NCBI GenBank assembly: GCA_918807975.1
Contig: OU964922.1
Location: 31,174,329 to 31,238,328, forward strand
DNA from: Aplidium turbinatum
Lineage: Eukaryota; Chordata; Ascidiacea; Aplousobranchia; Polyclinidae
Direction of reading: 5' to 3'
Length of the DNA stretch: 64,000 nt
Shown here piece by piece: positions 23,409 to 34,900 of this stretch. The position numbers and the translations under genes were made by a program. The stretch's first letter is position 1. The number at the start of each line of letters is the position of its first letter. Below the pieces are notes generated by a model. It was not told the origin of the DNA and ran no database searches. It saw only the letters and a list, made by a program, of their open reading frames with translations.

Positions 23409-25760
23409 TGCACTGCCTCATGAGATAAACCTTATAAACAAAAATCATTCAAGTCTGTGGAAAAGAAGCAGTTATCATCGATTTAGTGTCTGTTTCCTCC
23501 ATATCGTTTAGTTGATGCATTTGTAGCGTCATAGAGCATATCGTATGATTTCTCAAAGAAACAAGCAAGCTACAAGCCAAACCTCATCTCTCATCGGGAG
23601 GCGTATCGTTCCCTGTTATTTTTATCGCCTAATATCGACCAGTGCTGTTCAGTTTCAAAAGTACCATTTTCTGTTTTATTGTATAGCAAAAACATATTAA
23701 CCTTTCATGTTACACTTGCTAGAATTCCTGATCATGACTGTTTTGAAGCTCAAAAAGTTTGAGGCAGTTTTTTGTATTTATTATGTCACTTTAATTTGCA
23801 AGAACGATGTTAAATTCTGTCATGTTCAGTTTGTGGCTGTAGTGCAATATTGGCTAATCAAACAGCCACAAGAACTGCAACAGTTTTCAACGATTTTGAA
23901 GGCAGCTAAATCGGCTAAACTTCTTCTGGACAATACGACAATACCTGATGACTCGAAAACGTTTAAACTCTGTAAGAGATTCGGCAATTTTAAACTCAGT
24001 AACTTCATTTAAAAATACCACAAAGAATGTTGCAAGAAATCTCAGGCTATCGTCTTGACCAAATTTAGTTTGTTCTTTTCTTTGAAAAAAGCAACAATAG
24101 TATTTCCGCCAATTGATACGATATAGAAACTCCTTTCTTGGACATAAAACAAAGGAAGGTGAATTGAGAAAATACGCGTTTGCAGTGTAAGGCTATAGAA
24201 AGATGCAACTTTTCCACTTGGTGCTACAGCTTTGAAAAATTTCAGTAAAATAAATGGCTTGCACTGTACTAAATACTTAAAATATCTTCGTTAAGTAGAG
24301 TTCATTTGCAGTAGTCAATTGCTTTCAACTTTACTCTTTAAACTACCAATCGCCATTCCTGACAACATTTTGAAACTTAACAATATTTTTAATACGTGTT
24401 TATTGCTTCTCCTTATCTAATCTTTTTCAGAGGAATTTATCTTGGCTAAAGTGTTGCGCATTTGTAAAAAGCAATGCATAATACAAAAACTTATTGACCG
24501 ATTTGTTGCCTCAGGGTTTTAATGGTCGGTTTCTGCTACTTGCCCATGATCTTCATAAGCAAGATAATAATTTCTTTAAAAGCGTACTGCGAAATTTTGC
24601 CTTAGCTCTAAAAACGTTCAGTGTTTTTAAAACCGGAAAAAAATTTATTCATTCCACCAGCTTATATGTCCATGGAACGGTCTTCCAAACTGTCAAGAAA
24701 AGTCGCTTTGATTTAAACTGCAAATACAAAATAAGATTGACTGGCTGCTAACTCAACAAGTAAATCATCTTTTTTACGTTAATGCAACATCTGTAGACAT
24801 TGAATCAACGTGAAAACAATGTATTTCTTGGTTGAATCATAACCAAATAAAATCTTGGTTGAAGTCAACGCCAACACACAATGTTTTTCATCATGACACT
24901 ATCTATGTAGCTTGTTACAAATTAAACCGCAATTGGTTAAAATACCTTGGATGCTTGGTCTGGTAAAATGAGCATCTCACTAAGTTAACCAGATATCTTT
25001 TCGAGAAAAGTTACTTAACCTCAAATATGGCCCGTTTACAATTTTTCCAGAAATTGGAATGTTTAATATATGATCAAGTAAAACATTTAGAACATTTTCA
25101 AACGCTTAATACTTTCTTAGTTATGCAGAATAACAAAACTAACATTTTTTTTGACATGCTTGAACTGCAATGAATGAAAAAAAATGAACAAAACTGTTCT
25201 AAAAATTCTAAAGCGATTTTCTTTGCGTTGGGAATTCCTACTTGAAGACACTTGAAGTAAAAATATTTCTATTTCCAGTGGCTTATACGTTATTGCACGT
25301 ATTCAAACTGCAGCTTATCGAGAATTTCAAAGCATTTCCATAACAGAGCACGCACAAAACTTGTGCTAGCGCAGCTTGGAAGCTATGACGTATTACTTAT
25401 TTATTGTTAACCAAGAAACTTCCCGTTTTGTGCCGTTGAAGAGTAACGTAAAGCAACGTTTCGTCAACGTTTATATTTTCCAAATCCCGGTGTAGTAATT
25501 TCCTGGTTGTTCTGCCACTAATGATGGGATTGGTCAGCGCACGCGCACAGAAAATCTACCCCTTTTGTTGTCACTACCGCTGACCCCTACCTAGCCAGTA
25601 AATCAGACCTTTTTACATTGATTCACCATCTGCAAACGTTGAATCAATGCAAGAACGTCTGATATGTATTACCTAATTTCGAGCTACGTTTACATTTTTT
25701 GTTTTTAGCTTTTTCTACACTTCTTATAAGTTGTCGCATACCAGACAGCAACCAAATCGT
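23409..25760. other. Spacer between gene A and gene B, nothing recognised
   Basis: Holds the presumed upstream region of gene B. No TATA-type core promoter could be singled out. TTGAATCAACGT-like words near 24790-24870 and 25610-25650 suggest remains of a small repeat. Confidence 0.4.
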
Positions 25761-25908
25761 TTTTCACATTTCAGTGTGAAAAGTGGTTGATTTGCTGGGA
25801 TGCGTTGCTGTCAGCTTAAAGCGTAGCAAATCGTCATTAAACACCCAAACCAAGTGTTACTCAACAATTAAACTGTTTGTTTTTAGGCAGCCGATAGTAG
25901 CAAGAATT

Positions 25909-25963
25909 GACAGCGATAGACACCGTGTTTCGCCCATGAGGCTGGGCTCATCAGTATTGCACC
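25909..25963 (-). ncRNA. Hammerhead ribozyme sequence, type I layout
   Basis: Minus strand: GGUGCAAUA, CUGAUGA, GCCCA-GCCUCA-UGGGC (stem II), GAAA, CACGGUGUC, UAUCGCUGUC. The core CUGAUGA...GAAA is complete, stem II begins directly with a G-C pair, and a GUC triplet sits where cleavage occurs. Stem III (ACAC against GUGU) is too tight for a monomer hairpin and suggests a dimeric form. Stem I (GCAAUA/UAUCGC) has one mismatch. Similar ends at 30128 and 61948 mark a dispersed retroelement, probably Penelope-like. Confidence 0.65.
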
Positions 25964-26409
25964 ACTAATTCATGCCACAAGGAAAGAACGCTCTCTTCTT
26001 CACAATGAAACTGTTTGTTTAGAAATTTTACTCAATAAAATTGGTGTGTTGTTGCTTTAAGACACAGGCTCTAAAATTCAAGACTTTTCGAATAAATGCT
26101 GTTTCTACAACACAACGAATTCTAATTTTAATAAAAGCTAACTTTTTAAAGAGCAACTATATATTTTAAATAACGTTAGACAAGCATTTTTAAAATCTGT
26201 TTTTCTACCACAGACGAGTCGACTTCCTTTTTGAGAAGACCATATATGAGGTTTGTTTTTTAAAGATGAGTTGGTTATTGCTGTTTGGCCTTTCAGTCAT
26301 ATCCGGCTTTTGGTGGCCTCAAAAATATTCTAGTCTATGCCAAGCGCGATCTTGTTGGCTTCTGGAGTTGGATAAAAAGTTCCCAATTTAGGTGATTTTA
26401 AGGGTCGAT

Positions 26410-26630
26410 TGCGACACAAGGACATAGCTAGCCACGGGGAGGCTTGGGGGAAAAATTGCCCCCTAAAAATTAAAATTTAACTTGCCTCCTGTAAATAAGT
26501 TTTTATACTATTAAAACGTTTTAATATCTTTTTCATTCATGCTGAATTACGTTTGCCTCTCCCCAACATTTAATTTTGCTTCTCCTTTTGCCCCCTCAAA
26601 ATTTTATTTCTACCTACGTCACTGCTAGAC
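26410..26630. mobile_element. Degraded hAT-like MITE
   Basis: GACATAGCTAGCCACGGGG on the left and TACCTACGTCACTGC on the right recall the CAGTGGCGTAGCTAG ends of the element at 1315-1513. The interior is rich in CCCCCT and AGGGGG near the ends. Target duplications are not clear. Confidence 0.45.
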
Positions 26631-28316
26631 GCCATGCAGGTTTAATTTATTCTACTGCCAATTTCACAGCCATAAAGTTGTTTCAGTTCGGCTAGCAAAA
26701 GTTTCCGTTTTTACATGGCTTAACATCGCTAGAGACGTAGAAACAATATAAAGACGGCAGCTTTTTGTCAACGGTGACTTTTATGATTACCATCGTATAC
26801 ATCATAAGACTGCGGTTTTGAATTCTATATACTATGGATCAACTTTCACAGTACTTTCCTTTAACACAGACACAGTTATAGTCGTAATCATTTTCTCTAA
26901 GATAGTTTCCTCTACTTCATTATGAAACTTGATATGCTTAAAAAAAAACTTTTTGACTCATCAAGAAGCCAGTGAGCCAATTTGCAGCTCTTTCCATCTC
27001 TTTTCTATGCTACCATTTTTTTATTATAAATTTATATGGAATCCAAGATACTTGCTGTTTGAATGAAACAGTTACGGAACTGAAGCCATATTATAATGCA
27101 TGCAGAAACCAATTTTAAGTTTCATGTCACAATAAACAAAACAGAAACAACTTGATATATTTAAACCGATTGTAAACGAATATAATTTTCCTCAATAAAA
27201 TTGTAATAAACAATTATTGTAAAATGAAACTCTAAATATAAACAAGTTAGAAATTATTACTAAATAACGCTTATAAACAAAAACAAGTTTGCTTCAATAA
27301 AATTCCTAACAAAACAAAATTTTGAAGTGTGAATTTTTGTCACTATGGATGCCATGTGTTTTTTTTTTATTGAAAAGCCAAAAATAAAGTTTAAAAGATT
27401 GTTCTGCAGAGCGGTTTTGGCACCAAAACATGGGGCACACTCCAAGTGTTAAAAAAAACTGTGGACCAGCCGTGTGTTTTGCGCGAGAAGTCAAAAATAA
27501 CAAATTCAAACTAACGAAATCTCTATAAAGAAAATTAACGAAAATTGTCGTTTGTGGTGCCACAGTTATTGTCTTGTTAAGGCACAACCCATAACCACAA
27601 GACACATTATTCATCATCTTTCGTCTAACTGTAAAATGCAGGGAAGTGTAGGTGGAGAATGCGCATAGCCTAGCCTGAGTGTATGTTAAATTATGTTAAA
27701 CAACTATTGATAAAACTTATTGATAAATGACTATTATGCATATATCGACTTCGTTTAGTATAACAAATCAGCCACAAATGATTGAAGATGACAATCTCAT
27801 TGTGAGCAAACCATTGCACTTATGATTTGAAGCAAGCTACAACACAGTTTGGTCTCACATACGGTATATGTATATCCAATATGATATGATGTTCGCCCTT
27901 CGTTTCCGAAGATGGCCAATGAGACTAAAATCAAGCTTTTTTAGTGTGGGCTATGGTCAGTGTAGGCTACATGAGTGCGGAGATGACTGATGATGTAATT
28001 CACAATATGATGTAATTCAAAGCAGTTGAATACAGATTGTTGCAAAATGTTTTACACAAAATAACAGGCAAGCCCAGTAGCGTTAGTAGGGAAGTCTAGG
28101 GGGTACTTTTGGGCCCGGACCCGTGATGATTTTAGGGGCCAACAACCTTTCTAAACGCGTCCGGGAACGACGAAACCACGGACTATTCTTTTGATGTTGT
28201 GCATTGTTTAAGAAGTGTCTTGATTCTGGGGCGCGATGACCTTATTGGTATAGGGCCCATGACCTTATTGTTATGTTTTCAAAGGGCCTGGTTAGACCTC
28301 GAAAATCAAAATGACC
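26631..28316. other. Spacer downstream of gene A, nothing recognised
   Basis: AT-rich. Overlapping open frames at 27260-27617 (minus) contain no domain. No transposon end with a target duplication was found. Confidence 0.4.
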
Positions 28317-28322
28317 TTTATT
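28317..28322 (-). promoter_or_regulatory. Possible poly(A) signal for gene A
   Basis: AATAAA on the minus strand about 262 nt after the gene A stop codon. Use is inferred. Confidence 0.35.
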
Positions 28323-28583
28323 CTTTGTATATATTTGGTTTACAAAGGTTGTATTTGAAGTTTTAAGCAAGACTGAAGAAGGTGAAAGAAATCCACCAAA
28401 GAAAGACAGCTGAGCCAGTTTTGTGTTTAATATTTGTAAAGTCCGATTAGCCTACGTAACTTCCAATTTTCAAGACAATACTGTGAGACTGTGTTCAAGA
28501 GGTGCAAAAAGGTCACTATCTATCATTGGCCTAGACTTGAAACGAAAAAAAACAAAACAATTTCCAGCTTTAGTTTTTCCTGA

Positions 28584-28943
28584 TCAATGCACGCTAGTGA
28601 CACTTGCTGTGCTGTTTGAGACGGCAACTGTTTTTGTGCAAACTGTACAATTGAACAGCATTCGGTTCACTGCTACTCTCACCCCAGTCATGTAGTAAAT
28701 TAATACTAAAGGCGATATCAAACAGTAGACAAAAGCGAACAGGATGACAGATCTTGCTGTTGCGTACGTGAGTGACAATTCTTCGCTGGCTGCATCAACA
28801 ATTAGAATGATCATGGACGGTAAAGTACAGATGACGAAAAGAGTCGATAGGGTTAGAAGTAGCTTGATATTGTGATTATAAAACGAAAGCTTGAGGCAAG
28901 ATGGAGATGGACAATTCCAGACTTTTTTGCCGTCTTTCGAAAT
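28584..28943 (-). CDS. Gene A exon 7 (TM6, TM7, C-tail)
   Basis: 360 nt with stop; acceptor TTTTCAG|ATT, phase 0. It contains LLLTLSTLFVICTLPSMIIL and then YCLISPLVLIYYMTG. The 119 codons align along their length with gene B exon 7. Confidence 0.92.
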   Translation of the reverse strand: MSKDGKKVWNCPSPSCLKLSFYNHNIKLLLTLSTLFVICTLPSMIILIVDAASEELSLTYATARSVILFAFVYCLISPLVLIYYMTGVRVAVNRMLFNCTVCTKTVAVSNSTASVTSVH

Positions 28944-31900
28944 CTGAAAACAAAGAAAAGGTAATGGTAAAGAAAATTTGATATTTGCTACTTCAAAATG
29001 TTTGGATGTATATTTTTTGATTGAACAATTATTTTTGCAACAATCGTGGACATAAAAAACGTTTAACAAGTCAAGCAAAAACACTTTGACTATATTTTTA
29101 TCTCGTAACCAGCCACATTTGCTCCGTGGCCAGTAATATAGAAAAAAATATTTTCTCTGAAAATTTTAATGAAAATTATTAATTATTTTATTAACTATCT
29201 TGTTTAGATTTCATTATTCCTTTTTGTTCTTTGATTATTATTTCTTACTATTTATCTTTTCATTTTATTATACAACACACAGATAATAACTGAATTAATT
29301 GACAACAAATTATTGGGATTGAATAAGTAGTGAAGTAGTTAAAGTAGTTAAAAAAAAGAAACCCAGGTCAACAAGAAAAACGTAAATTTACGATCATGTT
29401 TATTTTAGCGATAATACTGTGTACTGAATAAATGTTTCAGAGCAGTAAAACCTGGCTTCCTCATAACAAGTAATACAGAAGAACAATTTGAGTGTGTGTA
29501 TAGTATTATTATACTGTAAATACAACTTCAGCTGTTTATCTGTTTATAGTTGGTCACAGCGGTAAACCATATATCTCCGTGGGAAAGTTGTAGGATAAAA
29601 TTCCCAAATCCTTCGTCTGTATGCGATGACCGAAAGAAACACTCTTCTGAAAAAGCCTTTTTACGAGTTGTATTTCAGGACACAGGACAGCTACGCGGAT
29701 AGCGCAACACGTATGCACTACGCACAAAACAACTTGTCACCACAAAACAGATTTCTGGAAAAAGAACGGAAATTTCGTCTAGCTACGAAATTTTCGTACG
29801 TAAAGCAGAACTGTTCAATATCTGACCAGCTTTCTCATCGACAATCTACAAAATGACGAAACCGATTGCCATATTTAAAACGCATATAACTTGCCTCTAT
29901 GACGTAACAGTGAATAGGTCTGTTGTGTAATTTCACACGAGTTAAATCTGGCTGATGCAATATTTCATAATTCGGAATGCTGCAAGATCTCATCGTTTAC
30001 AGAAATATTCCATGACGTAGGACGCCAGGTAATTTATGACGTTAAAGGTTTTATGTTTGATCTGGGGAACGTTTGTCCGTAACAATAGTTTATATCTGTT
30101 TCTCGACAGGCGAGTGTGGCAAGAATTGATAGCGATAGACAACGTGTTTTGCCTATGAGGCTGGGCTCATCAGTACCGCACCACTAATTTATGCCGTATA
30201 GTTCTCAATCGCTGCTTTAGTCAATCAATTGAATCATTACCTTTGTGGAAAGAAAACAGCTAAACTAACTGCCGCCAAGGATGTACACTCTTGAGAAGAA
30301 GCGCTCTTCCTGGCGTCAGCACAACCTGACTATACTCACTATAGAGCAGCGAGCATTGCCTTTTGCTAACCATACCGGTGTAGCCTCCACAGTCCACACT
30401 AGTCATCAAGGCTGACGCCAGGAAGATCGCTCTTTTTCAATAGTTTATATTTTCTGAGCAGCTAGATGCTATTCGAAACAAATGTTTTTGATCGAAACAA
30501 AGCAAAATTGTCGAGAACATTTTTAAGTGAAAAGAAAATCAAGACAGCAATTCATTTCTACACAAAACAAAAACTGATTATTTTGAACAGGACACTAGTA
30601 AATTTGACAAACCGTTTCGTGCTGAAATGAATGCGAATTTACAGCGAAACAAAGCTGCTTTTCTTTCAAAACAAAATAGAATATCAAAAGCTCGAAATAA
30701 AACAATGAAAACTATTAATACTACAAAAAGTGCTCAATGCCAAGCAAAAAGGCAAAGCAGAGCGAATTAAATCAAATATAGTTATTACTATCTGAAGCCT
30801 TTACAAATTGTTTCACCTAACGGATCATCAGAAGGTCTTTATTTGAATAAGACCTTCTGATGATCCGTTAGGTGAAACAATTTGTAAAGGCTTCAGATAG
30901 TAATAACTATATTTGAAAGCTCGAAATATTTATTTCTAACATTTATGCAACAATAACTACACACTCTAAATCAGGGCTACTCAACTGGCGGATCGCGGTC
31001 CGAATCCGGACCTTCTGGTTCTGGTTGTTAATGGTGGACCTTGAGCTTTTGAAAGAATAACCTCATTGGCACGTTTCAGGGCTTCTTTAAACAGATTTCT
31101 ACTGGGAGGAAACAATTTATACTGTAATTATCCTAGTTGCTGGGGGCTTCGACTGCCAGACTCCCCAATACTCACTCCCAGATAGTTTAACTTTCGTGGT
31201 TGCGTGTGAAATAACTTATTCACCGGACCACTGAAAATATTTAACTTGTCAAACTGGACCTTTGTTAAGATTAGTTGAGTAGCCCTGCTCTAAATAGCAC
31301 TCTGATCGATCTCGCTTACGTCATACGTATGACTTGTTCTTGCATCAGAATCAGGTGACGTCACACGTACGACATTGTTCATTGTGACAATGAAATCGTT
31401 TTGACAAGCCACTGTAACGTCTCCATCTTTTGGTTGGTTGTTTGTGCCGCAGTAATCTAAAATATAACTTTATAATATAATCCCAGGTACAAGAGATGCT
31501 CTGATAGAGTTTGCCTCTAACAATTTTCACTTCACACTAAAATTTTTAGCCTAAAATTTAATTTGTAACAAAGTGAAAAACTGCTGTATTAAAGGAATTG
31601 CCAAATAATGTTTACAAACCTATTTACATGTAGCCCACTTGCTACATTGCACATTGTTTTTCTGCTTATACTATGCAGATTATTTACATAAAGTGCAAAT
31701 GCTTGGACACAACGTTCCCATTTACAAAACAAGATGAACTTTTTGTGTTTAAATTTAGTTTTCTGAGACATTGATAGTATCATTATTTTGTGCAAAATGA
31801 TTATCAAAATTATTATAGTACATTTATTATTGACTGTACCTATGAAAGTCAATTAGGTTCGTTATTGAAATATAGCACAACACTAAGTTGTTCACTTCTT

Positions 31901-34900
31901 ATTAAGAATTCTTGCCTGAATTTTCCAAATTGCTTGATGTCTTAAGTCGACTTTGAAAATTTTTTGAATTGATAACTTTGTTGTATTTCTTGATTGCCGT
32001 AATATTCAAATAAATAATCACCATAGATTCGACAAACCACATTGCGAGAATGATGAGCCCGAAAGATTTCTTCTGAGCAAGCAAAATTTTAGAGCAATCT
32101 GAATGTGAACCTAATGGAAAAATAGTTTTCATTAGCGTGAAGTGAAAGTGCACGGAAAAGGGGTTCTTACTCATTCGGAGGATATATTCCATCGTCTTGC
32201 TTCTCTCAATGTTTTTCACCCTTAATATGGCGGATTTCCCCCGCCTTTATATCTTAAAATATGACGATTCTTTTCATCTTCAATCACATAGTGTAACAAT
32301 TGAAGAAATATTTTGTATCGTTATAGTTTGTTCTATCATTAATTATATGTTAAATAAATAATGGTTTACGATATATTCTTTAAATTAAAAGAAAATTAAA
32401 TTTATTGCACATTTCAGCCTTTCCTGTTGCAAAGTTTTCTTAAATAAATTTAGTCATTGATCATAAAAGATAAACCTGTGCTAAAGAAAAGAATCATCAT
32501 GTTAAAATGGTTCACAAATGCTTGAGTGTCAAAGCACAAAGTGTTAGTTGCAGCTGCACAAGCCATGAAGATGTTTCATAAGATTTAGCCGGATTAGGGT
32601 GAAAGGTCCTTGTTTTTAAGACACTCACCTATTCCAATATTCCAGGAAGGCTATATAGGGTGGCAAATTAATTATAGTCATCGTTGTTTTTTAGATTATT
32701 ATTGGTTGAAGCACTAATATTACGGTACGGTATAATAATAGTAAATTTTTTGTGAAAACAGAACCTTTACTGCTTTTAAATTACCTGGAGAACAGGGATG
32801 AGCTTCAGGTCTGTACTGTGCTGGTATACATTTGCAGTTTTGAGAGCAATTCCAACCCAATGCAGCAGCAAAATCCAGAGTGATAGGAAAAATCCAAACC
32901 AAAAATAATATGACACCCATTTGTAGACGGCTTTGGCGTGAATTTCTAATGTTAAGAGACTGCAAATATGAACAATGTGTAAGAAAATGGATTCAATTAT
33001 GCAATTATCTCCTAAAAATAACACTGTATGTTTCGGTATACGTAGGCCTATTCGTGACATATTAGCGTTACTATCAACACTTGGGAGGTAGACAGTTTCA
33101 AGGCAGTAGTTGGACATTCCTTTGTTGACATTTGATATGCAGGAATGGGATTTATTTTCTTTTTTGTTTGATTTTGGCACTCTCTTGACTAAGTCAGTAA
33201 CTATAGAAGCAGCATTTCAGCGTAGCAGTGATTTTTAACTTCAACATATATAGCTTTGGCCAAAATGTAATTTTGGTGCACCACAATCACAGCTTAGTGG
33301 TTCATGCGACCGCATCTGAGTCGGCAAGCATGAGTTCAATACCCTGTCGGTCATACCAAAGACTATTTAAAAATGGTACTGAATCTTATTCTTGCTTGGC
33401 ACTGAGCAACGGAATGGATTCGAGTAATAATGTACTTAGTTGCGCCTCTATACGGCTGCATTGACACTGTCTGCTTTGTAAAACCCTGAGGAGCAACGTA
33501 TTTTGCAATTGATACAACGCTATATCAAAACAAACATTTATTATTACTTGTCTGGCAACCCTTCCCACAAAATAAGAACTTTCACGAATTCCATAACAAA
33601 GAGCGCATATGCTTCCACTCATTGCTGTGAACAGAGTGACAACATGAGCACTTCTGAACGCCCACCAGTTCATCCGTGGCCTATCTTCTGTACTGTTCCA
33701 ACTGTATAAAAATACTCTCACCAAAAAAGATTTTATTTGCAATGGGGTTAAGTTACTAGGCCTACGTCGTTTCCGTGTGAAGAAATAAAGAAAACTTGTC
33801 TTGAGCTATTTTTTGTGAATTAGTCAAACTTTTAAATGTAAAATTGCATAGCTTAAATTTTCTCTGAACAATTTTTCATTTATTTTTTCATATTTATTTT
33901 GAATATTCAGATTAAGCGAACGGTAGGTCAAGATAAGCCAATGATCATATCTACAGTAGGGTATGCCATTAAATGAAGTGTGATGCCATAAGCACGCTCC
34001 AGAAGGCGTTAAAACGACGTCATTTCAAAGATTTATTCTCGCCACCTCGATTTTGGCAACGCATGCTACATTTTGTTGGTTATTTGAGGCTTTTTTAGAA
34101 TTCGACTGACTCTTGCATTTCGCAGCCTTTTTAGCAACAATGTTTTGACATTAACTAGGTAACGAAAAACTTTGTTAACACATTAAAAAAAACGAAAGCA
34201 ACGGTTCTCGAAAGCTATCTCTTTACCTGAATGGACTTTCTGAGTGCCACTTTCTCTCTAAGGCAAACACGTCACTGGCATTACTGTACAAGGAGAAAAC
34301 TCCAAAGAGTGTGTTTGCCAATAATGTGTTGATGACGTAAACGTATACGAAGTTGTGACGTAATCTGTTTCTGTTACGCGCTACTGCAACAATAACTATA
34401 ACATTGGTGATGATCTGAGAAAACAAAAAATAATAATCGATAATAATTAAAACTCGTGACAAAATATTAACAGCTAGAGAAAAAATAAGAAAAGTATTAG
34501 AATATGCTGACATGGTGCTTCCTCAGGTATATTCACTAACTTGTCCTACCAAGTTTTAAAAGTCATTCAGGGGTTCTCATCACGCAGCTACATGCCAACA
34601 TAAGTAGTTGATTGATTGAGTCTTTGTCCTCGGACTGGGAAAGCTTCCTGCAGAGCTTAATCCTGGAAGTTTTGCATATTTGTAGATGTTTTGAATCACT
34701 GACGCAGGCCCGGTCACCGAGATTGACAGAGTGAAGTTTCCGATTGTTGAAGTCTTTTTACCAGGAATTATTCCATCCATTAGATGCCGCTGAATGGAGA
34801 GCAGTCCTTAATGTGCGTCGCTCAAGCGTACAGCACACCCCTTTAATAGTTGTAAAAAAAAAGTATAATAATAAAAAGTGAAAGAAGTAATCCAGTCGGA

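Noticed and set aside
23302-23511. Plus-strand 69-codon ORF
   Set aside because: Antisense to gene B exon 1, which has start, donor and paralog support.
29626-29856. Plus-strand ORF as a gene
   Set aside because: The duplicated block at 14731-15302 does not keep the frame.
30830-30880. Hammerhead in the 68-bp hairpin (CUGAUGA...GAAA)
   Set aside because: Between the boxes only two base pairs can form, and the sequence is already explained as one arm of the long hairpin.
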